From an uncultured Clostridium sp. (GTDB taxonomy: Bacteria; Bacillota; Clostridia; Lachnospirales; Lachnospiraceae): a stretch of 64,000 nt of DNA. Below, piece after piece: positions 43,257 to 53,013 of the stretch. The notes under the pieces were generated by a model, which did not search any database, was not told the origin of the DNA, and worked only from the letters and a program-made list of their open reading frames with translations. Location: the NCBI GenBank assembly GCA_900547035.1, contig URFM01000002.1, positions 1 through 64,000 on the forward strand. The letters run 5' to 3'. A program made the translations under genes and the position numbers. Positions within the stretch are counted from its first letter, which is position 1. Every line of letters begins with the position of its first letter.

Positions 43257-43524
43257 TCATTCAGATTTTCGCTGCCTTTTCCGATATTCGTTTGGGCTGC
43301 AGCCCGTTTTCTCTTTAAAAAAGCGGTTAAATGGGATAATCCTCCAAATCCGACAAAAGCCGCGATATCGATGATTCTACTGTCCGTTTGAACCAAAAGA
43401 CGTTTTGCCTCCTGCAGCCTCAGAGAATCCATGTATGCTTTAGGCGTCATTCCATAGGCTTCTTTGAATATTTCCACTGCTCTCCGCCGGGAAAGTCCAA
43501 GATCCTGCATCTGGCCGTCCTCTG
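43257..43524 (-). pseudogene. AraC-type HTH domain remnant with frameshift
   Basis: About 88 codons of the C-terminal AraC DNA-binding domain are readable: LGLSRRRAVEIFKEAYGMTP and AKRLLVQTDSRIIDIAAFVG, then GFGGLSH. There the frame is lost: one missing T in the CATTTAACC run (near 43330) shifts out NRFFKEKTGCSPNEYRKRQ, which continues in another frame to the stop at 43257. There is no N-terminal sensor domain and no start codon. It abuts the creatininase stop by two bases and is decaying. Confidence 0.75.
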
Positions 43525-43526
43525 TC

Positions 43527-44324
43527 TCAGGTGCATTTAAAATCCCGAATTTCCAGCAGGCCCTGCACCAGGGCTTTGGCGCTGGTCCGCAAAATAATTT
43601 CCCCTTTCTCGGCTGTCGCTCCGGAGGGGTCCCCGCCAATACCGATGGGGCTTCCCTCTTTCGTTTTCCAGTCCTCCCCCATCCAGCTGATGGACACGCT
43701 CCCACCGTACGGTGAGAGCGATTGATTGCCTTCAAAGGCCGCAGGGATTCCTGCCCGGGCCGTATCCAGCTTCACCAGGGAGGGGTCAATGGCCATCACC
43801 ATAGACGTCTCCATCTCTCCCCCATGGAAATCCCACACATTTCCCGGACTTACGGTGGCCTTTACATCCGGGTGGCTGAAGGCTCCGGAAGACAGGATAA
43901 AGGCCAGGAGGCCAAAGTCACTGCGAAGTTCCCGGCTCAGCACCTGGACAATGGGGGTATTGCCTCCATGGCACACCAGAAAGGCCAGTTTTTTGAAGCC
44001 GTGATGGGCCAGGCTGGCTCCAATATCATACAGCATATGGTAGTAGGTATCCGGCTTAAAGGTGATGGAACCGCAGAAGTTCTTATGTTCCGTACTGAGG
44101 CCAATCGGGATGGCGGGGAAAATCAGCATAGGGAAATCGGGATCCGCCGCCAGCAATTCCTCCTTCAGATAGCGGGGCATGGTTTCCGCAATCAGGCCGT
44201 CCGTTCCCAGCGGAGCCTGATTTCCATGCTGCTCCAACGCCCCCAGGGGAATCAGCACAATGGTGTGTTCCCGGTCAATCTGTTCCATCTCCAGTCTGGT
44301 CAGCTCCCGGTAATATTGAATCAT
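43527..44324 (-). CDS. Creatininase family amidohydrolase under FMN riboswitch control
   Basis: 265 residues. Metal ligands follow the creatininase pattern: Glu and His in GALEQHGNQAPLGTDG, Asp in the same motif, His in VCHGGNTP and Glu in FHGGEMETS. The family includes creatininase, MftE and the archaeal deformylase ArfB of riboflavin/F420 synthesis. It starts 13 bases after ribU with GGAGG upstream, so it is co-transcribed from the FMN-sensing leader. This suggests a role with flavins or their precursors or breakdown products, rather than creatinine. Exact reaction unknown. Confidence 0.88.
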   Translation of the reverse strand: MIQYYRELTRLEMEQIDREHTIVLIPLGALEQHGNQAPLGTDGLIAETMPRYLKEELLAADPDFPMLIFPAIPIGLSTEHKNFCGSITFKPDTYYHMLYDIGASLAHHGFKKLAFLVCHGGNTPIVQVLSRELRSDFGLLAFILSSGAFSHPDVKATVSPGNVWDFHGGEMETSMVMAIDPSLVKLDTARAGIPAAFEGNQSLSPYGGSVSISWMGEDWKTKEGSPIGIGGDPSGATAEKGEIILRTSAKALVQGLLEIRDFKCT

Positions 44325-44336
44325 CGCCGCCCCTCC

Positions 44337-44945
44337 TTACACTGCCCGAAAAGCGGGAGAAACCGCGTGAAGCCGCTCATAGAGAAGATATCCGATGAGG
44401 TAATTGATTCCCAGCTTCAAAATATTAAAAGGTATGGTGGCCAAAATAATGAAAGTGGTCAAATTCGTTATGGCCGGATTCACCGCCGCCACCATCCGCA
44501 CCACCTCGTCTAAGGACACGCCCATGGCGGCAGCATAAAGAGGCAGTGTAATAAAAGCGTTGACAAAGCAGGCAAAGGCCGTCCGGATCACAACGCTTGC
44601 AGAAAGGGACCATACCGCCGCTTTCCGGTTCTGTCCCGTCTTCCGGTAAATCAGCCACAGCGGAACTACAAAGAGCGCCACTCCAATGAGATTGGACAAC
44701 TCTCCCACATAAAAAGAATTCGTCCCCACCGTAATCAGCTTGATCAGGATCTTGATGATCTCCACCCAAGCTGCCGAGGCAGGTCCCATAAGGAATAAGG
44801 CCATCACTGACGGTACGTCGCTTAAATCCACCTTATAGAAAGGCGGCATCAGAGGAACGGAAAATTCCAGCGACATGAGAACGCCCGCCAACGCGGCCAG
44901 CATCCCGGTGTAAATCAGTTTTTGTGTGCTCCATTTTGTCTTCAT
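44337..44945 (-). CDS. ribU: Riboflavin ECF transporter S component
   Basis: 202 residues, six membrane helices. YKVDLSDVPSVMALFLMGP is the substrate-binding loop region of RibU-type proteins (usually DFSDVP), and AAWVEIIKILIKLI follows as in the family. It binds riboflavin outside and works with a shared ECF ATPase module encoded elsewhere. The FMN riboswitch in its leader supports the substrate: high FMN would stop expression of riboflavin uptake. Confidence 0.9.
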   Translation of the reverse strand: MKTKWSTQKLIYTGMLAALAGVLMSLEFSVPLMPPFYKVDLSDVPSVMALFLMGPASAAWVEIIKILIKLITVGTNSFYVGELSNLIGVALFVVPLWLIYRKTGQNRKAAVWSLSASVVIRTAFACFVNAFITLPLYAAAMGVSLDEVVRMVAAVNPAITNLTTFIILATIPFNILKLGINYLIGYLLYERLHAVSPAFRAV

Positions 44946-45057
44946 TGCGCAGACCTCCTGAAAAATTAATTTTTGCCATGAAACAAATCTTCTGGAAATC
45001 GTGCCGCGGAATGGTTCTTCTCTGCGTTTTCAAGGCCGGCAAAGGCATTTCTCAAAC

Positions 45058-45093
45058 GCAAAAAAATCTCAGGCCCTTTCGGGGTCCTGAGAT
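45058..45093 (-). terminator. Terminator of the FMN riboswitch
   Basis: ATCTCAGGaCCC / GGGcCTGAGAT stem followed by seven T on the minus strand, about 50 bases beyond the aptamer and 110 bases before ribU. Confidence 0.85.
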
Positions 45094-45144
45094 GATTCGT
45101 TCCGTTCCATATAAGTAAGGCTTTTGCTCCTTGCCTACATGACT

Positions 45145-45262
45145 GAATTTCTTCTCTCATCCAGACTGTAACTGTCGGTTTTGGAATTTCACCAAATCAG
45201 CCGCCGCTTGGCGGGTCGCGGACTATACCGCCGGTAGGGAATTTCGCCCTGCCCCGAAGAAT
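45145..45262 (-). promoter_or_regulatory. FMN riboswitch (RFN element)
   Basis: The minus strand carries the RFN hallmarks in order: TTCTTCGGGGCAGGG, GAAATTCCCTACCGGCGGT, AGTCCGCGA, GGTGAAATTCCAAAACCGAC, and AGTCTGGATGAGAGAAG. It controls ribU and the creatininase gene through the terminator at 45058-45093. Confidence 0.95.
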
Positions 45263-45281
45263 TGATTCATATGCTGAATTT

Positions 45282-45310
45282 AGAGTAGCACAAAGCAGGC
45301 CTGGTGTCAA
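45282..45310 (-). promoter_or_regulatory. Promoter of the ribU operon
   Basis: Minus strand TTGACA (45305-45310), 17-base spacer, TACTCT (45282-45287), about 15-20 bases before the aptamer. Confidence 0.7.
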
Positions 45311-45319
45311 GATGCCCTT

Positions 45320-46333
<1,014 letters not shown>

Positions 46334-46364
46334 TCAAAATCCTTTCCCGTAGTTCTCGCTTTTT

Positions 46365-46376
46365 GTTATCGCTAAC
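46365..46376. promoter_or_regulatory. Operator at the LacI regulator promoter
   Basis: GTTATCGCTAAC, one base from a perfect palindrome, a few bases after the regulator -10 box. Confidence 0.65.
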
Positions 46377-46379
46377 ATT

Positions 46380-46408
46380 ATTATATGAAAAATCCAGGCA
46401 TATGACAA
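46380..46408 (-). promoter_or_regulatory. Promoter of the LacI regulator
   Basis: Minus strand TTGTCA (46403-46408), 17-base spacer, TATAAT (46380-46385). Confidence 0.75.
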
Positions 46409-46458
46409 GTATTTTTTCTTGCCGTTCTTACATAATTTCAAGTTTTTTCACAAAAGTA

Positions 46459-46487
46459 TTGACAAATTTATCGGAGAATTCTATAAT
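46459..46487 (+). promoter_or_regulatory. Promoter of the sugar transporter/GH31 operon
   Basis: TTGACA (46459-46464), 17-base spacer, TATAAT (46482-46487): full consensus, so strong unless repressed. Confidence 0.85.
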
Positions 46488-46498
46488 CTAGTTATAAC

Positions 46499-46510
46499 GT
46501 TAGCGCTAAC
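46499..46510. promoter_or_regulatory. Operator at the sugar transporter promoter
   Basis: GTTAGCGCTAAC, a perfect 12-base palindrome just after the -10 box, 134 bases from the regulator-side copy. Confidence 0.75.
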
Positions 46511-46540
46511 ATTTTAATTTCAAATTCCCGGAGGTGTACA

Positions 46541-47935
46541 ATGAAAAAAATCGGAACTCTTTTGCTGGCCGGAGCAGCGGCGCTGGCTCTGACAGCCTGC
46601 ACCGGAAAAGACACCCAGGAGCTCTCTTCCTCAGGTCAGACCGGCGTAACCGATACCCAGGCAGACAAAGGGATGGAAGTAATGGGGGATTGCGTCACCT
46701 ATGATCCTAACCACCTGGTCAATAACGGGGAACCGATTTCTCTGGACTGGTGGATCTGGACCTCAGAAGATACCTTCAAGGCCATTGCCCAGGCCTATGA
46801 GGAGATCCATCCAAATGTATCCATACAGGTGATCTACAATCCCTGGGACGGATATTTTACAAAGCTTCCTTTGTCCCTGCAGAAAAAGGAGGACGGCCCT
46901 ACCCTTTTTAATATTCACAACAGCTATGACAGCCTGCTGGCCGGTTATCTGGAGCCCTACGACATTGCCGTCGAGGATCTGACCGCCGACTATCCGTCGG
47001 CTGCCTCTCATGTGCGGGACGGAAAGATTTACTATGCGGATTACGGTATTTCCACCGGTATGATCTACTATAACAAGCGTCTCTGGCAGGAAGCCGGGCT
47101 TACCGACGAGGACATCCCCAAGACCTGGGATGAGCTGATTCAAGTAGCTAAAAAGCTGACCCGCTTTGACGAAAACGGCAATCTCATCCAGGCCGGCTTT
47201 AACTACAACAAGAACTTCAACGTACTGGCCATGGGGCTCAACTACCAGTTTGGGGAAAACCTGTTTACAGCAGACGGAACGGAAGCCAGGGTAAACAGTG
47301 AGGGGATGAAACAGGCGGTTCAGATGCTTACGGATCTTTACACCGTCCATCACATCGGAGACAAGGATTTCGGTACAGACAATGAGCAAAGCTTCTACCA
47401 GGAGCAAAGCGCCATGGTCTTTATGTGGGGATTTCTGGTTGGAAATCTGAAGACCAATTATCCGGATCTGGAATATGGTACCTTTGAGATTCCTACTTTA
47501 ACGGAAGATACTCCCTATGCCTACTACCGCTACAACGGCGAGTCCACCCCAGGCATCAACAAAAACGCCACGCCTGCTCAGAAGGAAGTCGCCCAGGATT
47601 TCATCCGTTTCTTCCTTGCAAATGATGACGTACAGATTCGTCTGTCCCAGGAAGGCGGCCTGATTCCCGCAAAAACAGCCCTCATGGAAGCGCCGGAATT
47701 AAAGGATACTCCTCTGGTAACCGCTGCCGGCCCCCACATCGACCGCTATATCTGGCCGGGCGCCATGCCCGCTACCCTGGAGACCAATTTGAAAATCGCG
47801 GGGGAAGATATTCTCTACAACGGCAAGGATATGGATAAGGCCTTGCAGACAGCCAACGAAATTATTAACATCGATCTGGCAAATCAGGATTTCACAGCCA
47901 GCGAAAACCTGTATGCCTATTATCAAGCAGATTAG
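46541..47935 (+). CDS. Sugar ABC transporter substrate-binding lipoprotein
   Basis: 464 residues. The signal peptide MKKIGTLLLAGAAALALTAC ends in the lipobox LTAC. The mature part is the SBP family 1 fold: SLDWWIWTSEDTFKAIAQAYEE, YGISTGMIYYNKRLWQEAGL and PKTWDELIQVAKKL. It presents sugars or oligosaccharides to the two permeases that follow. GGAGG precedes ATG. No ATPase gene is present in the operon, so a shared MsmK-type ATPase elsewhere is likely. Confidence 0.93.
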   Translation: MKKIGTLLLAGAAALALTACTGKDTQELSSSGQTGVTDTQADKGMEVMGDCVTYDPNHLVNNGEPISLDWWIWTSEDTFKAIAQAYEEIHPNVSIQVIYNPWDGYFTKLPLSLQKKEDGPTLFNIHNSYDSLLAGYLEPYDIAVEDLTADYPSAASHVRDGKIYYADYGISTGMIYYNKRLWQEAGLTDEDIPKTWDELIQVAKKLTRFDENGNLIQAGFNYNKNFNVLAMGLNYQFGENLFTADGTEARVNSEGMKQAVQMLTDLYTVHHIGDKDFGTDNEQSFYQEQSAMVFMWGFLVGNLKTNYPDLEYGTFEIPTLTEDTPYAYYRYNGESTPGINKNATPAQKEVAQDFIRFFLANDDVQIRLSQEGGLIPAKTALMEAPELKDTPLVTAAGPHIDRYIWPGAMPATLETNLKIAGEDILYNGKDMDKALQTANEIINIDLANQDFTASENLYAYYQAD

Positions 47936-47948
47936 GGGGGAAATTACT

Positions 47949-48827
47949 ATGTTTTGGAAAAGAAGGCCGCTCCAAAGCAGGAGCGAGATCTGGATGCGCA
48001 ATCTGTCCATGGGCTTTCTGGTACTTTATATGGGGCTGTTTTTAATCGTTCCCGTCCTCATTGTGGCGGTCGGAAGCCTCCACCAGTGGAATCCCCTAAA
48101 TGAAACCTGGAAATGGATCGGGCTTGAAAATTATGTCCGCATGTTTTCCTACCCTACTTTCTGGCAGGCCATGATCAACACCGTAATCTTCTGTTTGGTG
48201 GTAGTATTCTTCCGGGTACTTTTAGGACTCTCCGTGGCCTACGCTTTAAACTCAAAGATGACCCGGTTTAAAACATTTTTCCGCACCGTCTTTTACATGC
48301 CTACCGTAACACCGCTGGTAGCCGTGGCCTATGTGTGGATGATCATGTACAATCCTCAATTTGGCCTGATTGACAAAATTTTCGGTCTGGACATCAACTG
48401 GCTCTTTGACAGCCATTTTGCCCTGCCCGCCATTATGGCTATGACCATCTGGAAGGACTTCGGATATGCGGTCATCCTATTTCTTTCCGGCCTGATGTCC
48501 CTGCCCTCCGACTGCTATGAGTCCTCTCAGATTGACGGGGCAACCGCTTGGCAGACCTTCCGTTACATCACCCTGCCCCTTCTTCGTCCAACCATGCTTT
48601 TTGTGGTAGTGACCTCCATTATCTCCTACCTGCAGGCCTATGTTCCGGTACTGGTGATGACCAAGGGCGGTCCCGGAACCTCCACCTACCTGAGCTCCTA
48701 TCTGGTATACGACCAGGCCTTTAAGCAGTACAATTTCGGCTACGCCTCGGCTATCTCCCTGTTTATCCTGCTTTTAACTGCCGTATTTACTCTGATTTCC
48801 TTCCGGGTTACCGGACAGAAACAATAA
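47949..48827 (+). CDS. Sugar ABC transporter permease (MalF/UgpA type)
   Basis: 292 residues from ATG 47949 (AGGGGGG upstream); a frame from 47913 begins inside the previous gene. Six membrane helices. EAA loop: YESSQIDGATAWQTFRYITLPLLRP, contacting the ATPase. It pairs with the next permease. Confidence 0.93.
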   Translation: MFWKRRPLQSRSEIWMRNLSMGFLVLYMGLFLIVPVLIVAVGSLHQWNPLNETWKWIGLENYVRMFSYPTFWQAMINTVIFCLVVVFFRVLLGLSVAYALNSKMTRFKTFFRTVFYMPTVTPLVAVAYVWMIMYNPQFGLIDKIFGLDINWLFDSHFALPAIMAMTIWKDFGYAVILFLSGLMSLPSDCYESSQIDGATAWQTFRYITLPLLRPTMLFVVVTSIISYLQAYVPVLVMTKGGPGTSTYLSSYLVYDQAFKQYNFGYASAISLFILLLTAVFTLISFRVTGQKQ

Positions 48828-48841
48828 AGGAGGTTCGGATT

Positions 48842-49663
48842 ATGAAATATAAGATTTTGCGCCTGCTTCTCTTTGCCGCGCTTATTGCGGGAGGACTGGT
48901 GACCGTATTTCCCTTTGTGTGGATGGTCCTCTCCTCATTTAAGAGCAACGGGGAGATCGAGGCTTTAAACCAGACTCTGCTGCCTCAGGTTCCGGTACTG
49001 GAAAACTACCTCAATCTGCAGAATAATTTCAACTTTTTACAATATTTTTTCAACAGCGTACTCATCGCAGTGGTAGTTACCCTTCTGGTGATCTATACCA
49101 GCTGTCTGTGCGGTTATGTGCTGGGGAAATATGAATTTAAGGGGAAAAATCTCATCTTTGCGGTAGTCATGATGACTATGATGGTTCCCTGGTCCGTGAC
49201 CATCATTCCCAGATACACCATGTTTGTGAAGGCAGGACTCCAGGATTCCTATTTGTCTCTGGTAATTCCCTCCATGGTCAGCGGATTCGGAATCTTCATG
49301 ATGAAGCAGCACATGGAATCCATTCCCAATGAGCTGATCGAAGCAGCCCGCATCGATGGCTCCAATGAATTCCAAATTTTTCATAAGCAGATTCTGCCTT
49401 TAAGCAAAAACGGAATCTCCGCCATCGCTATCTTTCAGTTTCTCTGGGTCTGGGAGGATTATCTCTGGCCCTATCTGATGATCGACAGCGAGGCGAAGCA
49501 GCTTCTGGCCGTAGGCCTTACCACCTTCAACGGCCGTTACACCACCGATTACGGCGGCCTGTTTGCCGCCACCTCCATCTCCATTCTGCCGGTGATTCTG
49601 GTCTATGTGATCTTCCAGCGGCGGTTTGTGGCGGGAGTTGCTTCCGGTGCGGTCAAGGGCTGA
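48842..49663 (+). CDS. Sugar ABC transporter permease (MalG/UgpE type)
   Basis: 273 residues, six membrane helices. EAA loop EAARIDGSNEFQIFHKQILPL and the C-terminal FQRRFVAGVASGAVKG are characteristic. AAGGAGG precedes ATG 48842, 12 bases after the previous stop region. Confidence 0.93.
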   Translation: MKYKILRLLLFAALIAGGLVTVFPFVWMVLSSFKSNGEIEALNQTLLPQVPVLENYLNLQNNFNFLQYFFNSVLIAVVVTLLVIYTSCLCGYVLGKYEFKGKNLIFAVVMMTMMVPWSVTIIPRYTMFVKAGLQDSYLSLVIPSMVSGFGIFMMKQHMESIPNELIEAARIDGSNEFQIFHKQILPLSKNGISAIAIFQFLWVWEDYLWPYLMIDSEAKQLLAVGLTTFNGRYTTDYGGLFAATSISILPVILVYVIFQRRFVAGVASGAVKG

Positions 49664-49705
49664 TTTTTCTCTGCCCATTTTTCACTTATCATCAAGGAGG
49701 ACATC

Positions 49706-52123
49706 ATGAAAACCTATACAAGCATACCTGCCAACTGGAAATTTGAAAGCCGGCCTCAGGCCAATCCTAAAAATATGATTCAAGGCGAAAAATGGCGCAT
49801 CTGCGTCCTGACTGCCGGACTGGTCCGCTTGGAATACCAGGAAGATGGACGTTTTGAAGACCGGCCTACCCAGATGGCCCTAAACAGGGATTTCCCCCCT
49901 GTGGATTTCCAGGTGCTGGAGGATGATACACAGCTGGAGATCTTTACCTCCCGCCTCCATTTAATTTATAATCGGAAACCCTTTTCCAAAAACGGGCTTT
50001 CCATTCAGGTGAAAGGCAACCTGAGCCCCTATCACAGCATATGGCGCTTTGGCGAGAAATTCGAGGATCTTGGCGGCACCGCCAGAACCCTGGACCTCTG
50101 CGACGGCCCCACTTCCCTGGAACATGGAATTATTGGCAAAAACGGTTTTTCTCTGCTGGATGACAGCCGGTCCCTCGTCTTAACTGAGGACGGCTGGGTG
50201 GAAACCAGACAGGGCGAGGGAACGGATCTGTATTTCTGGGGTTACGGACATGATTATAAGGAAGCCCTGAAAGACTTTTTCTTTCTGTGCGGCAGCAGTC
50301 CCATGATCCCCCGGTATGCCCTTGGCAACTGGTGGAGCCGGTTCTATCCATACACCCAGGAATCCTATCTGCAGCTGATGGACCGGTTTCAGAAGGAGGA
50401 AATCCCCTTCTCCGTATGCGTAATCGATATGGACTGGCATGTGACAGATATCGATCCCAAATACGGAAGCGGCTGGACCGGCTACACCTGGAACAAAGAG
50501 CTGTTTCCCCATCCGGAAGAATTTCTGAAGGAGCTTCACCGACGCGGGCTTCACACCACATTGAATCTCCATCCCGCAGATGGCATACGAGCCTGCGAAG
50601 AGATCTACGAACCCATGGCCCGGGATATGGGAATTGATCCAAAAAGCGGGCAGCCGGTGAATTTCGACGCGGCATCCCCCGATTTTTTCCGGTCCTATTT
50701 TAAAAATTTCACCCATCCGCAGGAACAGATGGGCGTAGACTTCTGGTGGATTGACTGGCAGTCCGGCGGGATCTGCCGTGTAGAGGGAATGGATCCGCTG
50801 TGGATGCTCAATCACTATCATTATCTGGATAACCGAAGGGACAAAAAACGTCCCATGATCTTTTCCCGATATGCGGGTCCGGGCAGCCACCGATATCCCG
50901 TGGGCTTTTCCGGTGATACTCTGGTAACCTGGAATTCCCTGGATTTTCAGCCTTATTTTACGGCGACCGCCTCCAATATCGGCTATGGACTCTGGAGCCA
51001 CGATATCGGCGGACATATGCTGGGAGAAAAGGATGACGAGATGGCCGGCAGATGGCTGCAGTTCGGAGTATTCTCCCCCATCATGCGCCTGCACTCCAGC
51101 AACAGTCCCTTTAACGGCAAGGAGCCCTGGAGATACAAGCCGGAAATAAGAGAAATGATGAAAAAATTCCTCCGCCTGAGACAGCGGATGATCCCATATC
51201 TCTATACCATGAACTGGCGCTGCTGGAAGGAGGGGCTTCCCCTGATTCTTCCCATGTACTACAGCCATCCGGAACAGGACGAGGCGTATCAGGTTCCCAA
51301 CGAATATGAGTTCGGCAGCGAGCTTTTAGCCGCTCCGGTTACTACTCCCCGAATCCGGGGCCTGAATGTTTCCCGAACAGCCGTCTGGCTGCCTGAAGGA
51401 CTGTACTTTGATGTGTTTACCGGTATGAAATACAGGGGCGGCCGTAAAATAAATCTGTACCGGAGCATTGACTCCATTCCGGTGCTGGCGAAGGCGGGAG
51501 CCATTATCCCCATGGACGGCAGAGAGTTTTCATCCCAGGATAAAGAGGGATTCGGAACGTCCTATAACAATCCTTCCGTTCTTTCTGTCCATGTGTATCC
51601 AGGCGCGGACGGCACATTCACCCTCTACGAAGATGACAGTGAAACAGAGGCTTACCTGGAGAATATCTGCGTCCGTACCAGAATGGACCTTTCCTGGGGA
51701 AAAGATGCGGTGTTTACCATCCGGCAGCCGGAAGGCCACACCGGACTCCTGCCGGAGAAACGGGCATATGAAATCATTTTCCACAATCTCTCCTGCAGCG
51801 GATGGAAACTGACCGTAAACGGGCGCGAGGCAAAGATAAACGTTTCGCAGGAAAACGGCCTGACCAGCATTCGCACCGACTATCTTCCTCCTGCCGAAAG
51901 CCGCATAGACCTGACCCTCTTCCAGGTTCAGATCCCGGAGAATGATACGAAGGCCTATGTCTTTGACTTTCTGAATCAGGCGGAAATCGCCTTTGAATTG
52001 AAGGATCGTCTGTATGAGCAGATTGTAAAAGCAGATCAACCGGCTATGGCGTTGTCGCAGCTGATCGCAATGGATCTGGATCCGGATCTCTTGGGCGCTG
52101 TAGCTGAAATTCTTACCGCGTAA
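49706..52123 (+). CDS. Glycoside hydrolase family 31 protein
   Basis: 805 residues, cytoplasmic (no signal). An N-terminal beta-sandwich (about 1-205) is followed by the catalytic barrel: PRYALGNWWSRFYPYT, VIDMDWH, GVDFWWIDWQSGG (nucleophile Asp) and GFSGDTLVTWNSL (acid/base Asp), then HDIGGHM and MRLHSS; beta domains close the protein. GH31 enzymes cleave alpha-glucosides, alpha-xylosides or related bonds. WIDWQ rather than the common W(I/L)DMNE of alpha-glucosidases hints at a different subgroup. It should act on the sugar brought in by the adjoining transporter. AAGGAGG precedes ATG. Confidence 0.9.
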   Translation: MKTYTSIPANWKFESRPQANPKNMIQGEKWRICVLTAGLVRLEYQEDGRFEDRPTQMALNRDFPPVDFQVLEDDTQLEIFTSRLHLIYNRKPFSKNGLSIQVKGNLSPYHSIWRFGEKFEDLGGTARTLDLCDGPTSLEHGIIGKNGFSLLDDSRSLVLTEDGWVETRQGEGTDLYFWGYGHDYKEALKDFFFLCGSSPMIPRYALGNWWSRFYPYTQESYLQLMDRFQKEEIPFSVCVIDMDWHVTDIDPKYGSGWTGYTWNKELFPHPEEFLKELHRRGLHTTLNLHPADGIRACEEIYEPMARDMGIDPKSGQPVNFDAASPDFFRSYFKNFTHPQEQMGVDFWWIDWQSGGICRVEGMDPLWMLNHYHYLDNRRDKKRPMIFSRYAGPGSHRYPVGFSGDTLVTWNSLDFQPYFTATASNIGYGLWSHDIGGHMLGEKDDEMAGRWLQFGVFSPIMRLHSSNSPFNGKEPWRYKPEIREMMKKFLRLRQRMIPYLYTMNWRCWKEGLPLILPMYYSHPEQDEAYQVPNEYEFGSELLAAPVTTPRIRGLNVSRTAVWLPEGLYFDVFTGMKYRGGRKINLYRSIDSIPVLAKAGAIIPMDGREFSSQDKEGFGTSYNNPSVLSVHVYPGADGTFTLYEDDSETEAYLENICVRTRMDLSWGKDAVFTIRQPEGHTGLLPEKRAYEIIFHNLSCSGWKLTVNGREAKINVSQENGLTSIRTDYLPPAESRIDLTLFQVQIPENDTKAYVFDFLNQAEIAFELKDRLYEQIVKADQPAMALSQLIAMDLDPDLLGAVAEILTA

Positions 52124-52152
52124 ACAGGAAAATCCGATTTTCTATAGCAAAA

Positions 52153-52192
52153 CCGCTGCCAGACGGAGGAATGTCTATCCGTCTGGCAGCGG
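52153..52192. terminator. Bidirectional terminator between GH31 and xth
   Basis: CCGCTGCCAGACGG pairs perfectly with CCGTCTGGCAGCGG. TTTTGCTATAG follows on the minus strand. Confidence 0.8.
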
Positions 52193-52198
52193 TGCGCA

Positions 52199-52957
52199 TC
52201 AGTCCTTCAGCACCAGCTCCACCGGGCAGTGGTCGGAGCCCATGACCTCCGTGTGAATCTTCGCGTCCTCCAGCTTCTCCTTCAGGCTCTCCGATACGCA
52301 GAAGTAGTCGATGCGCCACCCCGCATTCTTGGCCCTGGCGCTGAAGCGGTAGGACCACCAGGAGTAGATTCCCTCCTGATCCGGATAAAAATACCGAAAA
52401 GTATCGATAAAGCCCGCATCTAAAAGGTTGGTAAACTTTTCCCGCTCCTCATCGGTAAAACCAGCATTTTTCCGGTTGGTCTTAGGATTCTTCAAATCGA
52501 TCTCCTTATGGGCCACATTCAGGTCTCCGCAGAAAATCACCGGTTTTTTCTCCTCCAGCTTCTTTAGATAGGCCAGGAAGTCCTCTTCCCAGTGCATCCG
52601 GTAATCCAATCGGGCCAGCCCGTCCTGGGAGTTGGGCGTATAGCAGGTTACCACGTAGTATTCCGGAAATTCTGCGGTAATCACCCGTCCCTCATGGTCG
52701 TGTTCTTCGATTCCCAGCCCATAATTCACCGCCAGGGGCTCCTCTTTCGTGAACATGGCTGTCCCGGAATATCCCTTCTTCTCGGCATAGTTCCAGTACT
52801 GGTGATAGCCCGACATTTCCAGTTCAATTTGCCCCTCCTGGAGCTTGCTTTCTTGGATGCAGAATACATCTGCATCCGCCTCTTTAAAATAATCCAGAAA
52901 GCCCTTTCCCACGCAGGCTCTCAGTCCGTTTACATTCCAAGAAATCAGTCGTTTCAA
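52199..52957 (-). CDS. xth: Exodeoxyribonuclease III
   Basis: 252 residues from TTG 52957; AGGAGG eight bases upstream makes this start convincing. EEP nuclease motifs: [17 protein letters not shown] (metal Glu), CYTPNSQ (catalytic Tyr), [12 protein letters not shown] (Asp and Asn) and MGSDHCPV (Asp-His). It nicks DNA at abasic sites and trims 3' ends in base-excision repair. It lies downstream of luxS with about 55 bases between. Confidence 0.95.
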   Translation of the reverse strand: MKRLISWNVNGLRACVGKGFLDYFKEADADVFCIQESKLQEGQIELEMSGYHQYWNYAEKKGYSGTAMFTKEEPLAVNYGLGIEEHDHEGRVITAEFPEYYVVTCYTPNSQDGLARLDYRMHWEEDFLAYLKKLEEKKPVIFCGDLNVAHKEIDLKNPKTNRKNAGFTDEEREKFTNLLDAGFIDTFRYFYPDQEGIYSWWSYRFSARAKNAGWRIDYFCVSESLKEKLEDAKIHTEVMGSDHCPVELVLKD

Positions 52958-53013
52958 ATTTTGTTCCTCCTCTTGCGGAATTTGTTAAAGCAACCTGACC
53001 GGTCAGCCGTTCT

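Noticed and set aside
43004..43735. 243-codon minus-strand frame over the MATE and creatininase genes
   Set aside because: It overlaps two well-supported genes in other frames. Only the 43257-43524 part is meaningful, as an AraC remnant.
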